Below are positions 1 through 7,361 of a stretch of DNA of 42,376 bases, piece after piece. A program made the position numbers and the translations under genes. The notes beneath the pieces are model-generated. The model was not told the origin of the DNA, made no database searches, and worked only from the letters and a program-made list of their open reading frames with translations. Source of the DNA: Enterovibrio baiacu (lineage in GTDB: Bacteria; Pseudomonadota; Gammaproteobacteria; Enterobacterales; Vibrionaceae); contig NZ_SCHN01000031.1 in NCBI RefSeq assembly GCF_004120195.1, positions 1-42,376 on the forward strand, written 5' to 3'. Each line of letters begins with the position of its first letter. The first letter of the stretch is position 1.

Positions 1-97
1 ACCCAGGACCCAGGACCCAGGACCCAGGACCCAGGACCCAGGACCCAGGACCCAGGACCCAGGACCCAGGACCCAGGACCCAGGACCCAGGACCCAG
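1..97. repeat. Heptanucleotide tandem array, unit ACCCAGG, about 13.9 copies, truncated by window edge
   Basis: Uninterrupted perfect copies of the 7-bp unit ACCCAGG run from the first base to position 97, so the array probably extends upstream of the window. It is intergenic and lies beyond the terminator of the ygiM-like gene. The period is not a multiple of three, so copy-number change would shift frame if it were coding. It has no spacers and is not a CRISPR. It is a simple-sequence repeat likely to vary in copy number by slippage (inference). Confidence 0.97.
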
Positions 98-114
98 ATC
101 TTTCCCCTAAAACC

Positions 115-140
115 AAAAAAGCCGCATCAGCGGCTTTTTT
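115..140 (-). terminator. Rho-independent terminator of ygiM-like gene
   Basis: GCCGC and GCGGC form a 5-bp stem around an ATCA loop, with six A on the left and six T on the right. It works on either strand, and it lies 20 bp past the stop of the minus-strand gene at 160-774. Confidence 0.85.
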
Positions 141-159
141 CGTCTTTAAAGGGAGATGC

Positions 160-774
160 TTACGCCCAACCGTTATTACGCTTCTTACGACGTGGGATCA
201 GGTGCGGAAGAATCAAACCAAACAGCAGACCTGCGCCAGCAACCATTGCGCCGTAGGTGAACCAACGCATTAGAAGATCATCTTTTTGCGTATCAATGCG
301 CGCGCGCAGTTCGCGAATTTCGCTTTGAGCGTCGATCAGCTTTTGGTTCAGCTCGCTGGTGTGTGTTTCGAGTTCTTTTAGTTGTGCATTACGCTGCTCA
401 AGAGATTCAATCAAGCCTTTGGTTTTTGCTTCTGAATCGCCTTGTGCGTTCGCCAGTGCTGATTTCACTTGCGTTAGTTCTTTCTCAAGCGCAGGCATAC
501 GCGTTTTTAGACCCGGTTGGTTAGACACGTATTTACTTTCAACCCAACCTTTACGACCGCGCTCATCCAGCACTTGGGTGTAACCCGCGTTGCGGTTTCT
601 ATCTACAACGGTAACTTTCGTGCCCGCATCGACACTGCCGATAATACGGAATTGAGTACCCGGACCTGAATGCATGTAGGTGAATAGTTCATCTGAAATG
701 TAGTTGTCCTGCGCATGGGCGGCTGGTACTACAAGCATCAAAATCACAGCCAGAGCAGAAAAAAGTTGCTTCAC
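160..774 (-). CDS. ygiM: SH3-domain membrane protein, YgiM / TIGR04211 family
   Basis: 204-residue envelope protein. It has a signal peptide (about 1-22, ending AHA-Q), a bacterial SH3 domain (about 25-85, including the VDAGTKVTVV stretch), a long coiled coil (about 90-165), one transmembrane helix (about 168-190) and a basic tail ending RRKKRNNGWA. This is the architecture and length of E. coli YgiM. The start codon is GTG, preceded by AAGGAA at a good distance. In E. coli ygiM is a neighbour of ygiF, and a ygiF homologue lies 2.3 kb away here. The biochemical role is unknown; periplasmic SH3 domains generally bind peptides or cell wall. The family call is secure, the function is not. Confidence 0.88.
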   Translation of the reverse strand: MKQLFSALAVILMLVVPAAHAQDNYISDELFTYMHSGPGTQFRIIGSVDAGTKVTVVDRNRNAGYTQVLDERGRKGWVESKYVSNQPGLKTRMPALEKELTQVKSALANAQGDSEAKTKGLIESLEQRNAQLKELETHTSELNQKLIDAQSEIRELRARIDTQKDDLLMRWFTYGAMVAGAGLLFGLILPHLIPRRKKRNNGWA

Positions 775-847
775 GGTTTATTCCTTTGGTTGGTCGCGAA
801 TATCTGTTTGTGTCAGATACTAAAAAATTTTGCCCCTCAGGTACAAC

Positions 848-874
848 AAAAGGGAGGCATAACCTCCCTTTTTT
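848..874 (-). terminator. Terminator downstream of pit
   Basis: AGGGAGG and CCTCCCT form a 7-bp stem with a 5-nt loop, extended by A:T pairs. On the minus strand the T tract is short (TTTG), while the plus strand has six T. It probably ends the DUF47-pit transcript before the ygiM promoter. Confidence 0.7.
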
Positions 875-922
875 GACCGAAGACTGACATCACCGCACAA
901 AAACGTGACGGAAATGGCCTTC

Positions 923-2191
923 TTATACGCCGAACGCTGCGCGCATCACGTAGAAGAAGATAACGGCAAGTAACGCACCTGCTGGTAGGGTAACGACCCA
1001 AGATGCCACGATGTTACGCACAACGCCGAGGTTCAATGCGCCAATGCCGCGAGCAAAACCAACACCTAATACTGCACCCACCAGTGTTTGCGTGGTTGAG
1101 ATTGGAAGGCCTGTGCCTGACGCCAATACAACGGTAGACGCGGTTGCTAGCTGTGCGGCAAAACCACGGCTTGGTGTCAGCTCAGTAATGCCTGTGCCCA
1201 CGGTCGCCATGACCTTGTGGCCCAAGGTAGCAAGACCAACAACAATACCCGCACCACCCAGTGGCAAAATCCACCATGCGATGTGTGCTTTCTCGGTGAT
1301 TGCACCCATGTTCTCAACGGTAGATACGATAGCCGACAGTGGGCCAATCGCGTTTGCTACGTCGTTTGAACCGTGTGCGAATGCCATGGCACATGCGGTA
1401 ACCACCATCAGCAAGCTGAACACGCGCTCTACACCTTCGTAGCCGTTCGCAGATGCTGCAGAGTTGTCTGCGTATTTGCGGGCAATGTAGAAGTAGCCGA
1501 AGAGCATGACCAAGGCGGATACCGCCACTGATACCATCACGGCTTCACCCGTTGTTAGGTGCAGACCCACATGTTTAAGGCCTTTCTTGATGGTCACCAT
1601 CGCGATGATGAGCGCCGTCAGGAACATGTACACAGGGACAAAACGCTTTGCATTGATCAGTGGTTTGTCGGTATCAAAAATCAGGCGTTGGGCGCTGATA
1701 AAGATAACGTAAGCGAACAGACCAGATATCAGCGGGGTGACAATCCAGCTTCCCACGATGCCTTGCACTGAGCTCCAGTCAACCGCTTCTGTGCCCACAG
1801 ACACACACGCAAAACCGATGATTGCACCGATGATGGAGTGGGTGGTTGAAACAGGCCAGCCCATGAAGGACGCCACCAATAGCCATGTACCTGCCGCAAG
1901 AAGCGCAGACATCATGCCGTAAACGAGAATTTCGGGTTGATTCGCGTAGAGCGATGTTTCAATAACACCTTTTCGGATTGTGTCGGTGACTTCACCGCCA
2001 GCTAAGTATGCGCCAGCGAATTCAAAAATCATTGCAATGATAATGGCTTGTTTAACGGTCAGTGCTTTAGAACCCACCGACGTACCCATCGCATTGGCAA
2101 CGTCATTTGCACCAATACCAATTGCCATCATGAAACCAAAAGCCGCGGCCACCAAAATAATAATGGTGCCGTAATTCGCCAGGATTTCCAT
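923..2191 (-). CDS. pit: PiT-family inorganic phosphate transporter
   Basis: 422-residue integral membrane protein, a cation-coupled low-affinity phosphate importer. It shows the two-fold PiT repeat. The N-terminal copy carries GANDVANAMGTSVGSKALT near residue 27, and the C-terminal copy carries HGSNDVANAIGPLSAI near residue 273. Each copy is followed by a GLPISTT or GWPVSTTHS type motif, with about ten hydrophobic segments overall. It starts with ATG, preceded by AAGG. It lies 35 bp downstream of the DUF47 gene on the same strand, the usual PhoU-like/Pit pair, so the two are almost certainly co-transcribed. The exact coupling ion (H+ or Na+) cannot be read from the sequence. Confidence 0.95.
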   Translation of the reverse strand: MEILANYGTIIILVAAAFGFMMAIGIGANDVANAMGTSVGSKALTVKQAIIIAMIFEFAGAYLAGGEVTDTIRKGVIETSLYANQPEILVYGMMSALLAAGTWLLVASFMGWPVSTTHSIIGAIIGFACVSVGTEAVDWSSVQGIVGSWIVTPLISGLFAYVIFISAQRLIFDTDKPLINAKRFVPVYMFLTALIIAMVTIKKGLKHVGLHLTTGEAVMVSVAVSALVMLFGYFYIARKYADNSAASANGYEGVERVFSLLMVVTACAMAFAHGSNDVANAIGPLSAIVSTVENMGAITEKAHIAWWILPLGGAGIVVGLATLGHKVMATVGTGITELTPSRGFAAQLATASTVVLASGTGLPISTTQTLVGAVLGVGFARGIGALNLGVVRNIVASWVVTLPAGALLAVIFFYVMRAAFGV

Positions 2192-2226
2192 TGTTATACC
2201 TTGTTATTAATTCGTTGATTGTTGCA

Positions 2227-2907
2227 CTAAGAACGCGAAAGCATGAGCTCGAGACGCGAGCCAACACGTTGTGCTTGGTCAGCAATTTCGCCAACCCATT
2301 CGAGAATTTTGTACAGGAACATGACGTCAACCGGGTTGTATTGGTGTTCGATGGACATCAGTTTCTGACGAAGATGGATTTGCATCGAATCAGTATCGTC
2401 TTCGATGGTATCCAGTTGATTGATCATTTCTTCGACCAGTGTGACTTCACGTCCTTTAAAGCCTGTTTCGAGTAGTTCGTCTAGCTCGTTTATGACACGA
2501 CGCGCTTGATCGGCAGCATCGAGACACCTTTGCACATACGCAACAAAATCGGTGTAAATAGGAGAAGGCATCTGCAGTTGACGACCGATAACACGGCCTG
2601 AGATGTCTTTAGCAAGGTTGGCGAGTTTGTCTTGCTGAGTCACAAGATCCAACATGTCGGTACGGTCTACAGGAAGGAACAGACCGCGAGGGAGTTTGAG
2701 GCGAATTTCTCGCTTCAGGTTATCAGCCTCTTTTTCGAGGGTAGAAATTTGGTGGCGAATTTCAGCCGCCTTTTCCCAATCCCCATTTTCACAGGCGTCA
2801 AAGAAAGGCACCAACTGTGAGCAACATTCGCTAACGCGGCTCATGTGGGACTGTAGTGGTTTCAGCGGGCTTTTCGCAAATAGCCCCATAATTGTATTTA
2901 CTGGCAT
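2227..2907 (-). CDS. DUF47 / TIGR00153 PhoU-like protein, Pit partner
   Basis: About 226 residues, almost entirely helical and charged, as expected for the PhoU-like DUF47 family that accompanies PiT transporters. It begins MPVNTIMGLFAKSPLKPLQ. I chose the ATG at 2907 rather than an in-frame GTG 27 bp upstream, because the ATG gives the usual family N terminus and has AAAGG about 10 bp before it, while the GTG has no ribosome site. The role is presumed to be control of transport through the adjacent Pit. It ends with TAG 35 bp before pit. Confidence 0.9.
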   Translation of the reverse strand: MPVNTIMGLFAKSPLKPLQSHMSRVSECCSQLVPFFDACENGDWEKAAEIRHQISTLEKEADNLKREIRLKLPRGLFLPVDRTDMLDLVTQQDKLANLAKDISGRVIGRQLQMPSPIYTDFVAYVQRCLDAADQARRVINELDELLETGFKGREVTLVEEMINQLDTIEDDTDSMQIHLRQKLMSIEHQYNPVDVMFLYKILEWVGEIADQAQRVGSRLELMLSRS

Positions 2908-3082
2908 AGCCGTATCTACCTTTATAGTCTGCACAGAGACTAAATTTCAAACGATGATAAATCGAGCGGCGAATGTTAGCGCAATCACAATTGCAATGAA
3001 ACTGGTTCAGATCAATGAAAGGTTCTTGCTCGTCTAAGCAATTGCCCATATCCTTGTTCTGCTATTGGTTATGGGTCCCTTT

Positions 3083-4603
3083 ATGGAAACTGAGATAGAG
3101 TTAAAGTTTTTTGTCTCATCCGATTTTTCACGCCAAATTCGAGACAAAGTTGCCGATTTAAAGGTCTTGCAGCAACGCCAGCGAAACCTAGGCAACATCT
3201 ATTACGACACCCCGGATTACTTGCTACGCCAGCATGATATCGGTCTTCGAGTCCGACGTTATGATGACGTGTATGTGCAAACGCTGAAGACTGCAGGCCG
3301 TGTAGTGGCTGGTCTACATCAGCGTCCAGAGTATAATGCAGAACTTGATTCTCCGGCTCCCGAACTTTCCCTTATTCCCGCAGATGCGTGGCCTGAAGGC
3401 TTCGATGTTGAAGCACTGAGTGCCAACATTAATCCTTTGTTCTCTACAGATTTTGAACGCCAACAATGGCTTGTGGCGATGCCAGATAGTAGCCAAGTTG
3501 AACTCGCGTTTGATAGCGGTGATGTCACGACCGAGAACGGTGGTTACGACCCGATTTGTGAAGTTGAGATCGAACTCAAATCCGGCCAGACCGATGCCTT
3601 GTTTGTGTTAGCGCGTGAGCTAGCAGAAAAAGGGGGATTGCGTTTGGGGAACTTGAGTAAGGCTGCGCGTGGCTATCGATTAGCCACTGATTATCAAGGG
3701 GATCATGTCAAAGCGTTGGGCTTAGTCCCGATTGACGGCATGCAGTCTACCGAACAAGCATTTGTTAAAGCGCTCGAACATGCGTTGGAACATTGGCACT
3801 ATCATGAGCAAATCTACGTTGAACGCCCTGAAGAAGACGCGATTTTAGAGATTTGCAACGCGGTGGGGCTGGTGCGACAAGCACTGACGCTCTACGGTGG
3901 TTTGATTCCACGTCGCGCGAGCGCGCTGTTGCGTCAAGAGCTGCAATGGCTTGAAGGCGAGCTGGATTGGGTGTTTGAAGCGCGTGCGATTGCACGTTTA
4001 CAAAGCGACAAAGGCTACTTCCTCAGAAAGCTTAACAGCCAGAAACCGCTGTTGGTGAAACTGGGCGAACGTTATGAAGCCTTACCAGAGCGCAGTGAAA
4101 TGTTGGAGCTCTTCCATTCATCGCGCTACTGCAACTTGCTACTCGACCTCAGCCGTTGGATCCTAACGCGCGGTTGGCAGCCTTTTGTGGATGACAAAGT
4201 GCGCGATAAATTGGCTGAACCTGTCCGCAGTTTTGCGAACCGTTCGCTGACCTTATCTTGGGATGAGTTATTGAGCGTTTTCGCGCTTGAAAACGAATTG
4301 GATCGCTTTGGCTATCTGGATCAGTTGCCACGCTTGTTGCGTAATTTGCTGTCAGGCTGTTGTGTTGCGTCACTTTATGACGAAGAAGATCGCGAGACCT
4401 TCCGTCTACCTTGGCTGGATTTGATGCAAGGCATCGAAGACATCCAGTTGCTTGAGCCTGTTCGTAAATTGGCGAGCGAGTTTGATGAAGATGACAGTAC
4501 GCAAATTGAAAAATGGCTGACCCGTAAGGAGGAGTCTTTGCTTCATGCCATGATGCAAAGCCGCCAAATCGGTGTCGCGTTAACGCCATACTGGGAAGTG
4601 TAA
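3083..4603 (+). CDS. ygiF: Inorganic triphosphatase, CYTH-CHAD protein
   Basis: About 506 residues. The N-terminal CYTH domain (about 1-200) starts METEIELKFF, with the ExExK signature. It continues through GRVVAGLHQRPEYN and LSKAARGYRLA, all conserved in E. coli YgiF, which hydrolyses tripolyphosphate. The C-terminal half (about 215-500) is a CHAD helical domain rich in R, H and W, thought to bind polyphosphate. The reading frame stays open upstream to a TTG at 3065 and an ATG at 3071, but only the ATG at 3083 gives the family N terminus; no strong Shine-Dalgarno decides it. It is divergent from the DUF47-pit operon, giving a local phosphate and polyphosphate theme. Confidence 0.92.
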   Translation: METEIELKFFVSSDFSRQIRDKVADLKVLQQRQRNLGNIYYDTPDYLLRQHDIGLRVRRYDDVYVQTLKTAGRVVAGLHQRPEYNAELDSPAPELSLIPADAWPEGFDVEALSANINPLFSTDFERQQWLVAMPDSSQVELAFDSGDVTTENGGYDPICEVEIELKSGQTDALFVLARELAEKGGLRLGNLSKAARGYRLATDYQGDHVKALGLVPIDGMQSTEQAFVKALEHALEHWHYHEQIYVERPEEDAILEICNAVGLVRQALTLYGGLIPRRASALLRQELQWLEGELDWVFEARAIARLQSDKGYFLRKLNSQKPLLVKLGERYEALPERSEMLELFHSSRYCNLLLDLSRWILTRGWQPFVDDKVRDKLAEPVRSFANRSLTLSWDELLSVFALENELDRFGYLDQLPRLLRNLLSGCCVASLYDEEDRETFRLPWLDLMQGIEDIQLLEPVRKLASEFDEDDSTQIEKWLTRKEESLLHAMMQSRQIGVALTPYWEV

Positions 4604-4650
4604 TCACCTTCCTTTAGAACGCACTGGCTAAGTAAGCACATGCAGATGAA

Positions 4651-4675
4651 ATAGCGCCTTCTCGGCGCTATTTTT
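4651..4675 (+). terminator. Rho-independent terminator of ygiF
   Basis: ATAGCGCC and GGCGCTAT form an 8-bp stem with a TTCTC loop, followed by a T-rich run. It lies between the convergent ygiF and K+ channel genes. Confidence 0.85.
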
Positions 4676-4679
4676 GTTT

Positions 4680-5486
4680 CTAGGGCCTGTTGGACATGTC
4701 TTTGTTTGGGGGCGCCTGAGAGTCGCCTTTTGTCTTATCGAGTTGCGTTTCAATCACCGCCAATCGGCGCAATATTTCTTCTTGCTGAGTGACAAGCAAC
4801 TCGAGCGCTGCGCGACGATGCTGCTCCCTTTCTCGTTCTTTTTGCTCAGGCTTGGTGACGTAAGACGTTACCAAACCCGTGATTGCACCAAAGATCCCCA
4901 CTCCACACATGATCACTATGATGGCGACGGCACGACCAGCTGGCGTCACAGGGTAATAATCACCATAACCCACGGTGGAAATGGTCACGAACATCCACCA
5001 AATCGCGTCGGTAAAGTTGTCGATATTGGCGTCGGGAGAGTGGCTTTCAAAGGCGAAAATCGAGGCAGATCCCGCGGATATAAGCACCGTCAAAAGCAAA
5101 AGGATGCTGGCGAGTGTGGTCTCGCTTCGGTTTTCGTTCATGTAGGTGAAAAGGGGCTGGCTGGCTTTGAGTAAACGCAGCACGCGGAAAATCTGGAAGA
5201 TGCGCGCGAAACGGAGCGCTTCTATCACCGGAATACTGGCGAGAATATCGACCCAATGTTTTTTTAGATAAGTGACTTTGTTATCAGTTTTGAGAAGATG
5301 TATGGCGATTTGAAGCAGAAAAACCATACAAATTAACGTGTCAATGCCCAACAGTAGGGTATAAAGGGGATCGTCGTTCGGTATCAATAAAATTGTGCTC
5401 ACTACGCACAATGAAACGAAAGAGAGCAGCAAGCTCAGCAAACTCATTGGATTCAGATCTAAATTTTGCGCTTGGCTATCTGCCAT
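4680..5486 (-). CDS. Voltage-gated-type potassium channel (ion transporter family)
   Basis: 268-residue membrane protein. Hydrophobic segments S1 (about 15-36), S2 (42-66) and S3 (78-90) are followed by a short S4-like helix, LRFARIFQIFRVLRLLKA (91-108), with arginines every third or fourth residue. Then come S5 (123-147), the pore helix, the selectivity filter TVGYGD (171-176) and S6 (184-210). A charged coiled-coil tail (about 214-255) probably helps tetramerisation. The TVGYGD filter makes K+ selectivity very likely. It starts with ATG after AAGGAA. It is divergent from the chemotaxis receptor gene with 119 bp between. Whether the few S4 charges give true voltage gating is not shown. Confidence 0.9.
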   Translation of the reverse strand: MADSQAQNLDLNPMSLLSLLLSFVSLCVVSTILLIPNDDPLYTLLLGIDTLICMVFLLQIAIHLLKTDNKVTYLKKHWVDILASIPVIEALRFARIFQIFRVLRLLKASQPLFTYMNENRSETTLASILLLLTVLISAGSASIFAFESHSPDANIDNFTDAIWWMFVTISTVGYGDYYPVTPAGRAVAIIVIMCGVGIFGAITGLVTSYVTKPEQKEREREQHRRAALELLVTQQEEILRRLAVIETQLDKTKGDSQAPPNKDMSNRP

Positions 5487-5605
5487 TGCTCAATTCCTTT
5501 TGTTGAACGCCGCTACAGAATGTGAATCTAGCACGCTTGCGCCATCTTCTGTATCACCATGCTGTCTATCAGTGTGGCGGATTTGCACATCAAGGAGCCA
5601 AAAGA

Positions 5606-7204
5606 ATGTCTCAGATGATATTCAAGCCTTGGGAAAAGGCTGTCAGTAACATCAAACTCGTCCCTAAACTCATTCTGCTGATGGTTTTCAGCACGATACT
5701 GCTTATCGCAAAACAGCTTTGGGATGCGAATGCGTTTCGTGAATCGGTCACTGAGATCACTGAAAGCCAAAGCCGCACGCAGGCGATCCGCAGTGCAGAG
5801 CTAACCAAGGAGTTATTGGCGCTACCTGATGGCACGGCGTTACTCGAACGCGTGTTAACCCGAGAAAATGCCACCAGTTCAGAGCAAGAATATGTCTACC
5901 TTGCGAATGCCCGTTCAGGAAAGGTGTTCGCGCACCCGAGTATTTCTGATTTTAACGGTTTGAACCTGCGCTTAGAAAATGGCACAAGCTTGGCTGAACA
6001 ATTAAAAAATACGCGCACAGAGTTTGTTTACCACCTTGCGAATGATGACCGCCACGGCATTGTTATTCCTGTGTCTGGCACGGATTGGGTGGCCATTGCA
6101 TCGCAGCCTGATTCAGCGGCAAGCCACTACTATCAGGCTTATTTAGTGCAAGTTGTTTGGCAGACGGCCTTGATGATTGTGGCCTTCATGGTGATTTTAC
6201 TCGGCGGTAGCCGCTTGATGCTTCGTCAGATCAACTACCTCACAGAATGTATCCGTGGCATGGCGCGTAAGAATTTAAGTCAACCTGTGATCATGAATTG
6301 TAAGGATGAGTTCGGTGAACTTGCCCGTGAACTGGAATCAACACGCGCACAATTGGCGAGTGTGATTAAAGCGCAGCGCGATTCTTCAGAAGAGCTATCG
6401 GGCATGACGGAAGTGATGACCATCAGCATGGATGAAACCCGTGAGTCTGCAAAAGAACAGTTCGGTGAAATTGACTTGTTGGCATCTGCCATGAGCGAAA
6501 TGACGTCCACGGTTCAAAGCGTTGCAGGGCATGCACGAGCAGCATCCCAAGCAACGGAAAATTCTCGGGAACAAGCGATCAGCGGTCAACGCTATGTCAG
6601 CAATACCATTAGTACGATTAACAAGCTGTCTGACGACATTCGTGAATCGGCGAGCGCCGTGAACCAAGTGGAAGAGCGTGTCGAGCGCATCAGCTCGGTG
6701 GTGGTCACCATTCAAGGTATTTCGGAGCAAACAAACTTGCTCGCGTTGAATGCGGCGATCGAAGCCGCGCGTGCGGGTGAAGCGGGTCGAGGCTTTGCCG
6801 TTGTTGCCGATGAAGTGCGCAACTTGGCTCAAAACACGCAAAAAGCGACGGTCGAGATTCAAGACATGATCACTCAGTTGCAATCTTCTGCGCAGCAAGC
6901 CGTTGGCTTAATGGAGCAAAGCGTGATTGAAGCGGTTGAGAGTGTGGAATCGGTGAGTAAAGCGGGTGAGGAACTCAACCTTATCGTTGAGCAGATCGGC
7001 CAAATCAATGACATGAACTTCCACATTGCCTCAGCGGCAGAGCAGCAAGCCTCGGTGGCGGACGAAATGAACTTGAACCTGACCAATGTGAGAGAGCTGG
7101 TGGAGGCGTCGGTGACCGTGGTGACTGAACTTGCGGAAACATCAGGTAGCATGCAAAACAATGCCACCCAACTTGATCTAAAAATCAAAGAGTTTGCGGT
7201 GTAG
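5606..7204 (+). CDS. Methyl-accepting chemotaxis protein
   Basis: 532-residue receptor with TM1 (about 20-36), a periplasmic sensor of about 145 residues (about 37-182, probably a single Cache-like fold), TM2 (about 183-205), HAMP (206-255) and a cytoplasmic signalling coiled coil. The tip (372-408) carries [20 protein letters not shown] followed by [16 protein letters not shown], the kinase-coupling hairpin. The start is the ATG at 5606, with AAGGAG 8 bp upstream; the in-frame GTG 84 bp upstream lacks this and adds a tail unlike the family. The ligand is unknown. I see no sigma-28 promoter in the 119-bp divergent region. Confidence 0.93.
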   Translation: MSQMIFKPWEKAVSNIKLVPKLILLMVFSTILLIAKQLWDANAFRESVTEITESQSRTQAIRSAELTKELLALPDGTALLERVLTRENATSSEQEYVYLANARSGKVFAHPSISDFNGLNLRLENGTSLAEQLKNTRTEFVYHLANDDRHGIVIPVSGTDWVAIASQPDSAASHYYQAYLVQVVWQTALMIVAFMVILLGGSRLMLRQINYLTECIRGMARKNLSQPVIMNCKDEFGELARELESTRAQLASVIKAQRDSSEELSGMTEVMTISMDETRESAKEQFGEIDLLASAMSEMTSTVQSVAGHARAASQATENSREQAISGQRYVSNTISTINKLSDDIRESASAVNQVEERVERISSVVVTIQGISEQTNLLALNAAIEAARAGEAGRGFAVVADEVRNLAQNTQKATVEIQDMITQLQSSAQQAVGLMEQSVIEAVESVESVSKAGEELNLIVEQIGQINDMNFHIASAAEQQASVADEMNLNLTNVRELVEASVTVVTELAETSGSMQNNATQLDLKIKEFAV

Positions 7205-7281
7205 TGAGCCAGCATTGTGTTTTCTCTGCGCGCAGGAAATCTTTGCTCAAGGCATGACTAAACATGTCTGAGTGTTTGAAG

Positions 7282-7308
7282 AAGCCCACCGATTGTGTGG
7301 GCTTTTTT
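7282..7308 (+). terminator. Rho-independent terminator of the chemotaxis receptor gene
   Basis: AAGCCCAC and GTGGGCTT form an 8-bp stem with a 7-nt loop and a run of T. It lies upstream of the true glnE start, which argues against the longer glnE reading frame opening at 7272. Confidence 0.88.
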
Positions 7309-7361
7309 ATGGTACTGTGGTGAGTAATGTCTTGGACTCGTGGCTGATAGGAAAGGAACAC

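Noticed and set aside
1-97. CRISPR array
   Set aside because: The units are 7 bp with no spacers between them, and no cas genes are in the window. The same applies to 10314-10369.
5520-5537. CRP site between the K+ channel and chemotaxis receptor genes
   Set aside because: TGTGA is present, but the second half reads CACGC in place of TCACA, so only one half-site is credible.
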